This document shows, one piece after another, positions 52,805 to 63,700 of a stretch of 64,000 nucleotides of DNA (the first letter of the stretch is position 1; the number at the start of each line of letters is the position of its first letter). The position numbers were made by a program, and so were the translations under genes. Source of the DNA: an uncultured Alistipes sp. (GTDB lineage: Bacteria; Bacteroidota; Bacteroidia; Bacteroidales; Rikenellaceae); the NCBI GenBank assembly GCA_900546065.1, contig URBK01000014.1, positions 14,676-78,675 of the forward strand. The letters are read 5' to 3'. A model generated the notes under the pieces. That model saw only the letters and a program-made list of their open reading frames with translations. It did no database searches and was not told the DNA's origin.

Positions 52805-52812
52805 CAAATATA
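52805..52812 (-). promoter_or_regulatory. -7 element of polyprenyl synthase promoter
   Basis: TATATTTG on the minus strand (CAAATATA on plus), 33 nt before the predicted start; this supports the shorter start of the enzyme. Confidence 0.6.
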
Positions 52813-52854
52813 GTAAAATTTCGCAATCGAACACCGCAAAAGGAATGTTTTTCG

Positions 52855-52862
52855 TAACTTTG
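52855..52862 (+). promoter_or_regulatory. -7 element of yfhO-ftsX promoter
   Basis: TAACTTTG, 25 nt before the YfhO start, divergent from the polyprenyl synthase promoter 43 nt away. Confidence 0.6.
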
Positions 52863-52886
52863 ACCCGATTAATATTGCATACGATC

Positions 52887-55373
52887 ATGAATATCAACAC
52901 CCCGTCATACAAAAGGGCCGCAGGCTGCGCCGCCGCCATCGTGCTCTTCTTTCTCATCGCGGCGCTCTACTTCGCGCCGCAGTTCAGCGGCCAGACGCTC
53001 ATGCAGCACGACGTGCAGCAATATGAGGGCATGAGCAAGGATATCCTCGACAACCGCGCCGCCACGGGCGAGGACGCACAGTGGACGGGACGCATGTTCG
53101 GCGGCATGCCCGCATTCCTCATCAACGTCAAATATCCCGCTCAGGCCGTCAAGGGCACCATCGGCAAAATAGTCAAGGTGGTCGACACACCCGCCTCGTT
53201 CCTCTTCTTCTCGATGACGGCCATGTGGATCGCGATGCTTCTGTTCGGCCTCTCGCCGTGGGTGGGGCTCGTCGCGGCACTCGCATACGGATTCTCCACA
53301 TACTTCATGCTCATCATCGGCGCCGGACACATAACCAAGATGTGGGCGCTGGTCTACGCCCCGCTCATGATGGCCGGCGTCTACTGCACGCTGCGCCGCA
53401 ACGCATGGGCCGGCGCAGCACTCACGGCTCTGTTCACATCGCTCGAGATAGGGGCCAACCACCCGCAGATAACATATTATTTCGTCATAGCGATGGCCGC
53501 GCTGTGGATCAGCGAGGGCATCATCGCCCTGCGCTCGAAACGCGGCCGCGACTTCGCACGCCGCACGGCGCTGCTCGTTGCGGCAGGCGTAGCTGCCGTA
53601 GGGTCGAACTTCGCCCCCCTGTGGTACACGTGGCAGCACACAAAGGAGACTACGCGCGGAGGCTCGGAACTTGTCGCCGAGGGGGCGCACGGAGACGAAG
53701 GTCTCGACCTGCAATACGCCACGGCGTGGAGCTACGGCAAGACCGAGACCCTAAACACCCTCGTGCCCGACTTCATGGGCGGCGCCTCGAGCGACACCTT
53801 CGCCCCGGACGGCCCCGTAGCCGAGGCCCTGCGTCCCTACGGCATGGAGCAGGCAGCACAATACATGCCCCGATACTGGGGAGACCAACCCTACACCGCA
53901 GGCCCTACCTATCTGGGCGTCGCGGTCATATTCCTCGCCCTCACGGCTCTCTTCCTGCTGCCGGCACGGCAGAGGTGGTGGATCGTGGCGGCGACGCTGC
54001 TCACGCTCTTCATGGCGTGGGGAAGCAACATGATGTGGCTGACCGAGCTGTTCATGCGCTACCTGCCCGGCTACAACAAGTTCCGAACCGTATCGATGGC
54101 TCTCGTGGTGGCACAGTGGACGCTGCCGCTGCTGGCGGCTCTCGGCATAGGCATAGCCATCGAACGCAGTGAACAGACCGACCTCAAGCGTCTCACGCGC
54201 GCCGTCATACGCTCGGCCGCAATATGCGCCGCCCTGCTGTTGATCCTCATCGCGGGCGGCCGCTCGCTCTTCGACTTCGGCATGCAGCACGACGGAGCCT
54301 CGCTCTCGGAGCAGTTCCGGCAGATGCTGCTCGAGCAGGGAGGCGACGAGTATGTCAAGCAAGGCGTACATGAGAGCATGGGCTGGAGCGTCGCCTCGGC
54401 CATGGCCGACGAACGCGCTGCCGTCATGCGCGCCGACGCATGGCGCTCGCTCGCATTCATCATCCTCGCCGCCGGTGCGATGCTGCTCTACGCCCGCCGC
54501 AAGGTGATCCGCAGCGGCACCGCCCTCTGCATCGTGCTGACGCTAATCGTGGCGGCCGATCTGGTCACGGTAGATACCCGCTACCTCTCGTGGAAGAGTT
54601 TCGTGCCCGCGCGCACGGCCCGTATCCTCCCAACCGAGGCCGACAAACTCATCATGCAGGACAAGGATCCCGCATACCGTGTCCTCAACACCTCGGTCTC
54701 GACATTCAACGACGCTACCACATCATACTTCCACCGTTCGGTGGGAGGATATCACGGCGCCAAGCTGTCGCGTTATCAGGATATCATAGACCGTTACCTG
54801 TCTAAGGGTGACGAAGGTGTGCTCGACATGCTCAACGTACGTTATGTCATAGGGCCTTCGGCCACGGCCGACGACGTTGCCACGCGCCCCACGGCCAACG
54901 GCGCGGCATGGACCGTACGGAGCGTCGTACGTGCAGCCTCGCCCGAGGAGGAGATAACCCTCACGGGAGAGGTCGACACCAAACACGAGGCCGTCATGAG
55001 CGACGAGTTCCTGCCCGAGAACTACAACTTCACGGACGGCACCGTCACGCTCGAGGAGTACCGTCCCAACTACCTGCGCTACACCACACAAAGCGAAGGC
55101 AATGCGCTGGCCGTATTCTCCGAGATATACACCCGCGAAGGTTGGCGCGCATATATCGACGGCGAGGAGGTACGCCCCCTGCGCGCCGACTACATATTGC
55201 GGGCTCTGGAGCTGCCCGCAGGCAGCCACACCGTCGAGTGGCGCTACCGCGCCCCACACTGGAACGCCATCGAGGCCGTGACACTCATATTCTCCATAGC
55301 GGTGCTCGCGGCATTCATCATAACCGTCATAACCGTTATACGCAATGAGAGACGACAAACGACTGAGGCGTAA
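52887..55373 (+). CDS. YfhO family membrane protein
   Basis: An 828-residue multi-pass membrane protein of the YfhO family (GT-C-like membrane proteins that in Gram-positives modify teichoic acids). The start at 52887 follows the -7 element; the frame is open far upstream, but that sequence is antisense to the synthase gene. It has about 12 TM helices, a long N-terminal extracytoplasmic loop (FAPQFSGQTLMQHDVQQYEGMSKDILDN, with the GGMP motif) and a C-terminal beta-rich domain (EALAVFSEIYTREGWRAYIDGEEVRPL-like). Probably transfers a sugar on a cell-envelope polymer; not proven. Overlaps ftsX by 29 nt. Confidence 0.88.
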   Translation: MNINTPSYKRAAGCAAAIVLFFLIAALYFAPQFSGQTLMQHDVQQYEGMSKDILDNRAATGEDAQWTGRMFGGMPAFLINVKYPAQAVKGTIGKIVKVVDTPASFLFFSMTAMWIAMLLFGLSPWVGLVAALAYGFSTYFMLIIGAGHITKMWALVYAPLMMAGVYCTLRRNAWAGAALTALFTSLEIGANHPQITYYFVIAMAALWISEGIIALRSKRGRDFARRTALLVAAGVAAVGSNFAPLWYTWQHTKETTRGGSELVAEGAHGDEGLDLQYATAWSYGKTETLNTLVPDFMGGASSDTFAPDGPVAEALRPYGMEQAAQYMPRYWGDQPYTAGPTYLGVAVIFLALTALFLLPARQRWWIVAATLLTLFMAWGSNMMWLTELFMRYLPGYNKFRTVSMALVVAQWTLPLLAALGIGIAIERSEQTDLKRLTRAVIRSAAICAALLLILIAGGRSLFDFGMQHDGASLSEQFRQMLLEQGGDEYVKQGVHESMGWSVASAMADERAAVMRADAWRSLAFIILAAGAMLLYARRKVIRSGTALCIVLTLIVAADLVTVDTRYLSWKSFVPARTARILPTEADKLIMQDKDPAYRVLNTSVSTFNDATTSYFHRSVGGYHGAKLSRYQDIIDRYLSKGDEGVLDMLNVRYVIGPSATADDVATRPTANGAAWTVRSVVRAASPEEEITLTGEVDTKHEAVMSDEFLPENYNFTDGTVTLEEYRPNYLRYTTQSEGNALAVFSEIYTREGWRAYIDGEEVRPLRADYILRALELPAGSHTVEWRYRAPHWNAIEAVTLIFSIAVLAAFIITVITVIRNERRQTTEA

Positions 55374-56220
55374 AGTACGCCGTTCATACGTGGTATCGAC
55401 CGTGAGCATAGCGCTGGTGCTCTTCCTCATGGGATCGGTAGGATATATGCTCACAACGGCCCTGCGCACGGCACGCGACCTGCGCTACGGCATAGCCCTC
55501 TCGGCCGAGCTGGACGACAGCGTCGACGAGAGCGGCCGCGCCGCCATCGAGCAACAGCTCAAGCAGATCGAGGGTGTCGTGGCGGTGCAGTATGTCGACA
55601 AGCAGCAGAAGATCGACGACGAGGAGTTCCGCCGCATGTTCGAAGCCGAGATCGAGCAGATCATACAGGACAACCCGCTGCGCAACAGTTTCGAGGTGTC
55701 GGTATCGGCCGTAGACCGCGCCTCGCTCGACGCCGTGGCCGACCGTATGGCAGCCATCGACGGTGTGATATACGTCGCCTACCCTGCCGCCACAATCGAG
55801 CGCCTGCACGCCACCATCACCAAGATCACCATAGTACTGACGGCATTCGGCGGCGCGCTGCTTATAATATCACTCATATTGCTGAACAACACCATACGTC
55901 TGGCCATATTCTCGCGCCGATACCTCATCAACACCTTCAAGCTTGTAGGCGCGACCAAGGGCTACATCATGCGACCCTTCCTCGGTGCCGCCGCAAAGCA
56001 GGGCGTCTGGGCCGGCGTGACGGCAAGCCTGCTCTTCGGAGGCTCGATCGCAGCCCTCAGCGGCACGATGCCCGAAATCACGGCCTCCACGCAGATAGTG
56101 CAGATAGCCGTGACCGTGGGCGGAATGATTCTCTGCGGCGTGGTCATATCGCTGCTATTCACTGCCTTCGCCGTAAACAAGTTCGTCAACATGAAGTCCA
56201 ACAAGATATTCCTATATTAG
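55345..56220 (+). CDS. ftsX: Cell division protein FtsX
   Basis: A 291-residue permease-like division protein that together with FtsE controls septal peptidoglycan hydrolases. Short N-terminal cytoplasmic part, TM1 (VSTVSIALVLFLMGSVGYML), a periplasmic domain of about 110 residues (ELDDSVDESGRAAIEQQLKQIEGVVAVQYVDKQQ), then three C-terminal TM helices with LINTFKLVGATKGYIMRPF. Its start is inside the YfhO gene (29-nt overlap), so translation is coupled. ftsE is not adjacent. A strong hairpin follows. Confidence 0.9.
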   Translation: MRDDKRLRRKVRRSYVVSTVSIALVLFLMGSVGYMLTTALRTARDLRYGIALSAELDDSVDESGRAAIEQQLKQIEGVVAVQYVDKQQKIDDEEFRRMFEAEIEQIIQDNPLRNSFEVSVSAVDRASLDAVADRMAAIDGVIYVAYPAATIERLHATITKITIVLTAFGGALLIISLILLNNTIRLAIFSRRYLINTFKLVGATKGYIMRPFLGAAAKQGVWAGVTASLLFGGSIAALSGTMPEITASTQIVQIAVTVGGMILCGVVISLLFTAFAVNKFVNMKSNKIFLY

Positions 56221-56333
56221 GGCTCAATACGGACTTCCGCATGTTGTCCCTACGCCGGCTTCCCGTGCCGGAGCCAGACTGCGCCATAGGCCGTATCGAC
56301 GGCACAACAGACATATAATTCAGCCTCAACATA

Positions 56334-56372
56334 AAAACCGGAGCGCCGACATATTCGGCACTCCGGTTTTTC
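56334..56372 (+). terminator. Terminator after ftsX
   Basis: AAAACCGGAG (56334-56343) pairs with CTCCGGTTTT (56361-56370), with an inner GCCGA/TCGGC helix; T run follows. Confidence 0.85.
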
Positions 56373-56616
56373 TTGTCCATATTCTCCGGCATACCCCCAC
56401 ATACCGTACATACACGGCCCCCACGCACAGAACAACATATCCCCGTCACGGCAACCGTCGGCGGCAACACTCACGGAACGTATGTCTGTACCCGTGTGAG
56501 GAGAAATACAATGATGTGGATGCGGTCTGAGCCGGAGGAGATACGGAGTCCCGATAAGAGGATAAGATAAGGCGTGGGAAAGAGGGAAAGAGGTAGCAGT
56601 AAAGGCACGGCAAGGG

Positions 56617-56650
56617 CAAAAAAAATACCCGCGCACCGAAGTACGCGGGT
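56617..56650 (-). terminator. UUCG-capped terminator of the SusCD operon
   Basis: On the minus strand TACCCGCGTAC-TTCG-GTGCGCGGGTA (one G-U pair) with a C(UUCG)G tetraloop, followed by T8. Confidence 0.9.
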
Positions 56651-56668
56651 ACCGGAAACAACCTAACC

Positions 56669-57415
56669 TTAAAGGGTGAGTGCAACTTCGCCCGATATCT
56701 CCGTAGTATCCATCGACACCTCGGTATAGTTGATCACACCACTGGTAGTCTTATCCTTAAGCGATGCAGGATAGACCGAGAGCTTGTACGAGAGCGTATA
56801 ATTTCCGCTGCCCGGCAGTTCGACGTCCTCGAACGCCAGATCGACGATGCTGCTCTTGTAAGTCGTATAATCCACCTCGACCGTATAGCTGTCCGAATAG
56901 GTGAATCCGTCGCCCGTGATCGTGAACTCCAGATCGCCGCCGAACATGCCCATGGCTCCCGACACTCCGGTGAAGTGGATCGTATATTTGCCATCCTCCT
57001 GCAGCGTAGCCGTGCATCGGGGAGGATCTATTCCGTCGATCATGGACGCCGTGAAGATACTCTTGGTGATCGATACGGGAATCGACAGATTGCCGTACTC
57101 GTCCATCGTATAGACCGTAAACTCGTACGATCCCATCGACAGGTTCTCAATATAGAGTTCATCCACCAGAGACTCGGTCTCGACGATCTCCTCGGGTTCG
57201 CCATACACGACCTTGATACGCTTCGAAATCTGATCCTTGGGATTGGTCCACTGCAACAGCACACGCTCATTGCCCGCCGTAGCCGTCAGGTCCGAAACCT
57301 TGCCCGAATATATCGATCCCGTGAGGTAATCCTTGTACAATTCATCCATGTTGCTGCACGAAGAGACTCCGAGCGCCAGCAACAAAACGCATAACACTAA
57401 TTCGATACGTTTCAT
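56669..57415 (-). CDS. DUF4998 lipoprotein of PUL
   Basis: A 248-residue lipoprotein (lipobox VSSC, Cys20) of the DUF4998 type often found in Bacteroidetes PULs. It starts YKDYLTGSIYSGKVSDLTATAGNERVLLQWTNP and has a fibronectin-like domain (IKVVYGEPEEIVETESLVDELYIENLSMGSYEFTVYTMDEYGN), followed by a second beta-sandwich. Likely a surface glycan-binding or accessory protein. Last gene of the operon, 13 nt after the preceding gene; the terminator lies behind. Confidence 0.78.
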   Translation of the reverse strand: MKRIELVLCVLLLALGVSSCSNMDELYKDYLTGSIYSGKVSDLTATAGNERVLLQWTNPKDQISKRIKVVYGEPEEIVETESLVDELYIENLSMGSYEFTVYTMDEYGNLSIPVSITKSIFTASMIDGIDPPRCTATLQEDGKYTIHFTGVSGAMGMFGGDLEFTITGDGFTYSDSYTVEVDYTTYKSSIVDLAFEDVELPGSGNYTLSYKLSVYPASLKDKTTSGVINYTEVSMDTTEISGEVALTL

Positions 57416-57428
57416 AAATCAATATTTT

Positions 57429-58703
57429 TTAGTTAGCCTCTTTTCCGTAAAGCGTTATCTCGGACATACAGCCGATGGTTCCGTTGTCGAAATCCTTAAC
57501 CGCCTTGAAACGCAGGTAACGGAACGGACGCGTAAACTGCGGGTCGTCGGGATATACCCAGAACTCGCTGCCCTCGGTGAATTCGAGCTTGGCCTCGGCC
57601 TCACCCGCGGGCTTGTTGAGAGTGTACTCGCCCACATACTCCCAGTCGTCGAGCACGCCGTCCGACGGATCGGGATCGTTGCTGATGTATATGTGGAACG
57701 TCTTGACCGAATATTTCGTCCACTGATACTGGTTACGCTGCCATATACGCAGACGGCTTATGCAGACCTCACGGCCCAGATCGATGAAGTACGAGAAGGG
57801 ATAGCTCGTACCCGAGTGGAAGTAGTTGAGCGAATACTTTACATCCTCGTCGTACATGCCGTCCCAGAACTTGTTGATATTGCCCTCGAAGTTTGTCTCC
57901 TTGGCGTTCTTCATGCTGTCCTGCCTGTACATCGGCATGTAGTCCTCATACGGATGCTGGTCCTCCCACACGGGCTCGCTGTAATCCCAGTGGCTGCCGT
58001 AGAGAAGCTGGTCGCGGAGGAACGTGAACGAATCCTTCGACAACTCATAGTCCTCCAGCGGCGTCATCGTTCCGAAATCCATCTCGGGCGTAGCATTGCC
58101 GTAACGGTCCTGAATATAGGCCGAGACCGTATAGGGTATGGCCTCCAGCTGGTTTATGAAAATACGGTCCTCGGGCAGGTTCGACGAATAGACCTTCAGA
58201 GCCTCACGGCCGTCCGCCGTCTTGATGTTTACATAGATGTCGACCGCCTCCTCCAGAGGATTCTCAAGCGTGATGACCAGCGCCGAGAATCCCGGATAGA
58301 TCTTCAACGTGCTGGCTATGGCCGTAACGTTGGGCTCCAGCGGCGTAACCTCCATAACCACGGGTTCCGACTCGTTTGCGCTGTTGTCAACGGCATAGAG
58401 ACGAACTTCGTAGGGACGTACCGAGCCCAGACCCGAAATCATCAGGCTGTCGCAATAGACCGAACTCGTACGCGAAATGGTCTGGCCGGCATCGGTCTCA
58501 TACTCGGCACGCGCATAGAGGTAATCCTCGTCCGAAGGGATCGTATAGCGGAAGTATCCGCCGCCGTTCAGCGGCGTGAACTCCACATTCGAGAGTTTCC
58601 CGGGCGGAACCGTATCCCGTGAACCCTCGCTCTCGGTCTTGCAGCCCGCCAAGCCCACGGCAAGCAGCGCTGCGAAGATAACTATATGATATTTGGCTTT
58701 CAT
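57429..58703 (-). CDS. DUF4959/DUF5000-type surface lipoprotein
   Basis: A 424-residue lipoprotein (lipobox LAGC, Cys21). The N-terminal part (PGKLSNVEFTPLNGGGYFRYTIPSDEDYLYARAEYE) is a fibronectin-like DUF4959 domain. The C-terminal 150 residues (SYPFSYFIDLGREVCISRLRIWQRN, ... FWVYPDDPQFTRPFRYLRFKAVKDFDNGTIGCMSEITLYG) resemble a coagulation F5/8-type C carbohydrate-binding domain (DUF5000). Typically a glycan-binding member of SusCD loci. Encoded 36 nt after susD and 13 nt before the DUF4998 gene. Confidence 0.85.
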   Translation of the reverse strand: MKAKYHIVIFAALLAVGLAGCKTESEGSRDTVPPGKLSNVEFTPLNGGGYFRYTIPSDEDYLYARAEYETDAGQTISRTSSVYCDSLMISGLGSVRPYEVRLYAVDNSANESEPVVMEVTPLEPNVTAIASTLKIYPGFSALVITLENPLEEAVDIYVNIKTADGREALKVYSSNLPEDRIFINQLEAIPYTVSAYIQDRYGNATPEMDFGTMTPLEDYELSKDSFTFLRDQLLYGSHWDYSEPVWEDQHPYEDYMPMYRQDSMKNAKETNFEGNINKFWDGMYDEDVKYSLNYFHSGTSYPFSYFIDLGREVCISRLRIWQRNQYQWTKYSVKTFHIYISNDPDPSDGVLDDWEYVGEYTLNKPAGEAEAKLEFTEGSEFWVYPDDPQFTRPFRYLRFKAVKDFDNGTIGCMSEITLYGKEAN

Positions 58704-58739
58704 AACAATAACTTTTCAATATCTGTTTTTACCGTTGAA

Positions 58740-60710
58740 CTAATATCCCGGGTTCTGATCCACCTTGGGATTCTTGTTGATCTCTTCGCTGGGGATAGGC
58801 ATCAGATAGCTCTTGGGCGTGATCCACGTACGGGGCTGCCACGTCGTCAGCTGGTAGAAGCTCTCGGCCGTAGAGCCGTCGGGTGCGTTCCAGCCCTGAA
58901 CCGACTTGTTGAAGAACTCGTCGCCGCGCTTCCAGCGGCAGATGTCGTAGAAGCTCTGGCCCTCGAACGAAAGCTCGATCATGCGCTCCGTGTGGATAAT
59001 GTCACGCAGACCGTCCTGCGTCAGGTGCTTGCCCACAGTCTTGACTATAGACGCATCGTTCCACAACTCCTTGATCGGGCGAAGCAGGCCTGCACGCGCA
59101 CGAACGGCGTTGATCTTGTCGTATACCGGCTGTCCGGGGCCGTAATACTCGTTGTAACACTCGGCATACATCAGGTAGAGGTCCGACAGGCGGATCAGAG
59201 GATAGGGGAAGCTGACCACACGCTGCCATGAAGTACCGCGCGACTCGGGGTGCACGAACTTCTTGACGGCGATGCCTGTCCAGTAGTAGTCGGTAGCGCT
59301 GCCGCTGTTACGGCCGCCCGGCCACTCGCCCGAACGCATCATCGGATATACGCGCGTGTCGTAGTCGCGCCAGATGCAACGGTCGACTGCTATCCATGCA
59401 TAGAATCGCGGCTCCCTGTTCAGGTAGAGCTTGACGGTCTTCTCGCCCGGCTGCATGTAACCCAGATGGTAGGTGTCGTCGGGAATGGTGGTGATGTCGA
59501 GACGGTGGTTGTAGTCGAAGGTCTTGTCCTCATCCACGGGCACACCGTTGCGCGTGTAATAGAGCTCCGACATGCGGAACGACGCGCCCAGCCACTGGAA
59601 CGAGAATGCGGCGTTGTTGGGATTGTCCGGATCGCCGCGAAGGTTCGACGCCGCGGCTATGCTGCTCGACGAGGTGTAGTAGATGTTCGAATATCCCCAT
59701 ACGACCTCGCTGTTCCACGGATCATTGATCGAGAAACGGTTGTTGTAGCAGTATTTCATGATCTCCGACTTCTCCCAGTCATCCTGATCCCAGAACTTCA
59801 CCTGTCCCGAGAACTCGTAGAGCTTCTTGCCCTGAGCCTCAGCGGCCTCGATAGCTATTTCCGTTGCGTCGAGAGCCTCCTTCCACTTCTCCTTGTCGTA
59901 GGTCTGGGGGAAGTAGGGCTCGCCCGCCGCATTCTTGAAATTGCTGTAGAACTCGCTGTTGCCGTTGAAGAAGGGGCTGGCACGATAGAGCAGGATCTTG
60001 GCCTTCAGAGCCTTCGCCACAACACGGTCGATCTGGCCGAGGAAAACCTCGCTTCGCGAGTTGTAGAGGTCCTCCTTCTCGTTGCCGTTCTCGTCATAGA
60101 GGACGTCGTCGATAAGACCCAGAATGTACTGGAAGCACTCCTCTACGGGCTTGCGCTCCTGACGGATCAGGTCTATGTCGTCATAGGGCTCGTAGTTCTT
60201 GTCGGCGATGATGATCGGGCCGTAGAGACGAAGCAGATAGAAGTGATAGTACGCCTTGAGCACCTTCACCTGCGACATCCAGTCTATACGCTCCTCCTCC
60301 TGCATGTTGGGTATGTCGCCCAGACCGTTGAGGAAGATGTTGCATATACGGATACCCTCATAGAGGTCCTTCGCACCGCCGGCGCCCGACCAGAATCCCA
60401 GAATGGGATCCGTCGAGTTGTTCCAGTCACGCATGAGCTTCGAGCCGCGAGTGTACGAACGCACGCCCGCAACGCCCGCATCCAGACGGCCGATCCACTC
60501 GTCGCCGGCCAGCGCCATCGACTGGTGAACACCCTCTATATCGGGCATGTATGAGTAGCAGTCGGCCAATGCGTTGTAGGCCTTCTCCTTGGTTTCGAAC
60601 AGGTTCGACAGCTCGACCGTATTGTCGGGTACAATGTCCAGATAGTTGCACCCGGCCATCGTAGCTGCGGCCATTACGGCCAATATCGTTGTTTTGAAAT
60701 ATCTTTTCAT
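58740..60710 (-). CDS. SusD/RagB-family nutrient-binding lipoprotein
   Basis: A 656-residue surface lipoprotein (lipobox MAGC, Cys21). TPR-like helical core with ETKEKAYNALADCYSYMPD, DIDLIRQERKPVEECFQYILGLIDDVL and the C-terminal RLSDLYLMYAECYNEY, GLRDIIHTERMIELSFEGQSFYDICRWK, ending LMPIPSEEINKNPKVDQNPGY, all SusD hallmarks. It caps the SusC channel encoded 12 nt upstream and binds the glycan. It is longer than classical SusD (about 550), consistent with larger glycan ligands. Confidence 0.96.
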   Translation of the reverse strand: MKRYFKTTILAVMAAATMAGCNYLDIVPDNTVELSNLFETKEKAYNALADCYSYMPDIEGVHQSMALAGDEWIGRLDAGVAGVRSYTRGSKLMRDWNNSTDPILGFWSGAGGAKDLYEGIRICNIFLNGLGDIPNMQEEERIDWMSQVKVLKAYYHFYLLRLYGPIIIADKNYEPYDDIDLIRQERKPVEECFQYILGLIDDVLYDENGNEKEDLYNSRSEVFLGQIDRVVAKALKAKILLYRASPFFNGNSEFYSNFKNAAGEPYFPQTYDKEKWKEALDATEIAIEAAEAQGKKLYEFSGQVKFWDQDDWEKSEIMKYCYNNRFSINDPWNSEVVWGYSNIYYTSSSSIAAASNLRGDPDNPNNAAFSFQWLGASFRMSELYYTRNGVPVDEDKTFDYNHRLDITTIPDDTYHLGYMQPGEKTVKLYLNREPRFYAWIAVDRCIWRDYDTRVYPMMRSGEWPGGRNSGSATDYYWTGIAVKKFVHPESRGTSWQRVVSFPYPLIRLSDLYLMYAECYNEYYGPGQPVYDKINAVRARAGLLRPIKELWNDASIVKTVGKHLTQDGLRDIIHTERMIELSFEGQSFYDICRWKRGDEFFNKSVQGWNAPDGSTAESFYQLTTWQPRTWITPKSYLMPIPSEEINKNPKVDQNPGY

Positions 60711-60722
60711 GTGTCTCTTGAT

Positions 60723-63700
60723 TTAGAAAGTGATCTGAAGGCCCAAACTGAAAACTCGCTGTACCGGATAACCTAAACCGTTGGTTCCCATTTCGGGATC
60801 CCACAGGTCGAATTTCGAGAACTTGAAGAGGTTAAGACCCGAGAAGTAGATTCGGCACGTATTCAACGGCGTCTTCTTGAGGATGCGGTCGCTCAGCGAG
60901 TAACCGAACTCCAGAGTCTTCATACGAAGGATGGCGCCATTGCGTATCCACCACGTCGACTGCTGCGTATTGTTGGCGTTGCTGCTGGCCGACAGACGGG
61001 GCCAGAACGTATCCGATACCGGGTTGACGGGGCTCCAGTGGTCGTCGGCGATGATCTGCATGGCGTTCTTGTAGCCTACGAAGGGCGAGATCGACGCGGC
61101 GTTGATGAAGAACGAAACGCGATCCTGACCTTGGAAGAAGGCCGACAGGTCGAAGCCCTTCCATCCGATCGACAGACCGAAACCGTAGTTGATCTCGGGC
61201 GTGGTCGGGTAACCCAGAGGCACCTGATCGTCGTCGGTAATCTGACCGTCGTTGTTGATATCCTTGTACTTGATATCTCCGGCCTGCGTCGTACCCCAGC
61301 TCTGCGTGGGCGAGTTGGCCACGTCGTCGGCATCGATGAACAGACGCTCGGCTACATATCCGAAGGCCTGATTAACGGGATGGCCCACCTTCGTACGCCA
61401 CGGATACTTGTACTCGGGCTCCGAGGCCACTACCAGCTCACCGTGTGCATACGTGAAGTTGAAACGGCCCGTAACGTAGAGATCCTTGTTGAAGCTGTGC
61501 TTGATGTCGATCGAGGCGTCGATACCGTTCGACTTGACCTCGCCGAGGTTACCGTACACGTTGGCGCTCATACCCATCGAGGGCGGCAGGTTCTGACGCT
61601 CCATGTAGATGCGCGAACGATACTCGGTGAAGTACTCGACCTGAATGTCGGCAAAGTGCAACAGGTTCATCTCCAGACCTACGTTCTGCTTCTCCGAGAT
61701 CTCCCACTGGATATTGGGGTTGGCGTAGCGGTTGATCGAGAAACCGTTGTAGGCGTTGGTGAAGGTCTTGCCCCAGCGATAGCCCGCACCGCCGAAGGCG
61801 ATATCCGACAGGAAGAAGAATCGATCGGTGGCGCTGGCAATCTCGTCGTTACCCACGCGGCCCCACGAATACTTGAGTTTGAAGGTGGGCAGCACCTCAC
61901 GCAGCGGCTCCCAGAACTTCTCGCCCGAGATCATGTAACCGACACCGATGGCGGGGAAGAGACCCCAACGCTTCGAACGGTCGAACTTCTCCGAGCCGTT
62001 GTACGTAAGCGACGCCTCCATCATGTAACGGCCGTCGTAAGCGTATGTAACACGTCCGCGCACACCCTGATTGCGTGCCGGCAGCGTTGCCTGTATCGTG
62101 GCGCCGCCGCTCGTGTTCTTGTCCTCCTCCTGCGTGTAGATCAGCACCGCTCCGACATCATGCTTGTCGTTGAAGTTGCGGTTGTAGTGCAGGCCGACCT
62201 CGTAGTAGGTCTTGCTGGTGGCCGTACGCGACGTCTCGGGGTCACCCAGCGTCTCCGTACCCTCGTGTACGCGGGCCAGAGTATAGGTGTTGTTCAGCTC
62301 GTCGTAGCTCTCCAGCGCGTAGAGGTAGGGATCATACGAACGCTTGCTCTCATACGAGCCGTAGGTGGCTATCGACGCCTTGCCGCGGAACATAAGGCCG
62401 CGCGTCACGAAATCGAGATCCTGCTCCAGCGTGAACTGCGAGATGATCGTATTCGTAAAGCCGTCCTTGTAACCCTTGACCATCTGGGCGTACGGGTTGG
62501 TCATCGAACCCGACGGGTCGATACCGAACAGTATGTGCTTCACGCCCGCGAACTCCTCGTCCGGCTCATACACCATGGGGAACTCAACGGGGTTACCGTT
62601 CATCACGTTGTTGAAGATGGTGGTGGCATCCTCGACCGGTCCCGTATAGTTCTCGAACACCGAGTTCATGTTGACCTCCATGCGCGTGGTGCGCGTCAGG
62701 TTGATGTTCACCTTGGCCATGAGGTTGAAACGGTCGATGTCGATGTTGTTCTTGAAGTTGTTGGTGCGGTTCTCCTTCAGGATACCCGTATCCTTGTCGT
62801 AGGTCACCGCCATGTAGTAACGGGCGACCTTACCACCACCGTTGGCATTGAGCGTATAGTGCTGGTTGTAGGTCATCTTCTTGAACATCTCGTTGTACCA
62901 GTCGATGTTGGGATAGATCATGGGGTTGATGCCCGAGATCGTATTCTGAATCTTCTGGGCCGTATAACGGGGCGAGATGACCGGGTTGTCGTTGTACTGC
63001 GCCTCGTTGTACATGCGCATGTAGGTCACACCGTCGACCATCTGCGGCAGCTGCGTCGGCATCGAGATCTTCGACTCGTGACGGAACGACACCGAGAGCT
63101 TGCCCTCGCGTCCCTGCTTGGTCGTCACGGCGATCACACCGTTCGCACCCTTCGAACCGTAGAGGGCGGCCGCCGTCGCATCCTTCAGAATCGAGAAGTT
63201 CTCGATGTTGTCGGGCTCCACGTCGGCCAGATCGTCGGCCGTGACCTCGAAGCCGTCGAGCAGGATCAGCGGGCTCTGGGCATATCCGAACGTGGTGACA
63301 CCGCGGATGAAGAACTCGGCGTTGTCGCGGCCGGGCTCACCGCTGCGCTGGTACGAGATAAGGCCCGGGATACGCCCCGCCAGCGATGTGGTGAAGTTGC
63401 TCGACGGCACCTTCAGTTCCTTGGGATTGACCGCCTCGATAGAGGCTACGATAGACTCCTTCTTCTGTGTCGTGAATCCCGTTACCACGACATCTTCGAT
63501 CACACCTGCGTCGACGGCCAGCTTGACTTCCAGATCGGTCTTGCCCTTGACAGCGATCTCTTGCGCAACGTAACCTACGTATGAGACCTCCAAAACGTCG
63601 GTCTCCTTGACCGAGAGTCCTCCGAATGTTCCGTCGGGATCGGTCATGACACCCGTGGTGGTACCCTTGATCATGATGGTGGCACCGGCCAACGGCATGT

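Larger units (their letters stand above)
56221..56668. other. Intergenic region between ftsX and PUL operon
   Basis: 448 nt, no gene. It contains the ftsX terminator (56334-56372), a purine-rich stretch (about 56510-56620) and the terminator of the minus-strand SusCD operon (56617-56650). Confidence 0.65.

Noticed and set aside
51693..52886. 398-residue N-terminal extension of YfhO
   Set aside because: It runs antisense through the polyprenyl synthase, whose active-site motifs are intact, and the promoter element at 52855 supports the start at 52887.
61038..63584. 848-codon open frame antisense to SusC
   Set aside because: SusC has full family features over the same span. Long antisense frames are common in GC-rich coding DNA because stop codons are rare; the antisense protein shows only repetitive Arg/Val/Leu/Gly composition.
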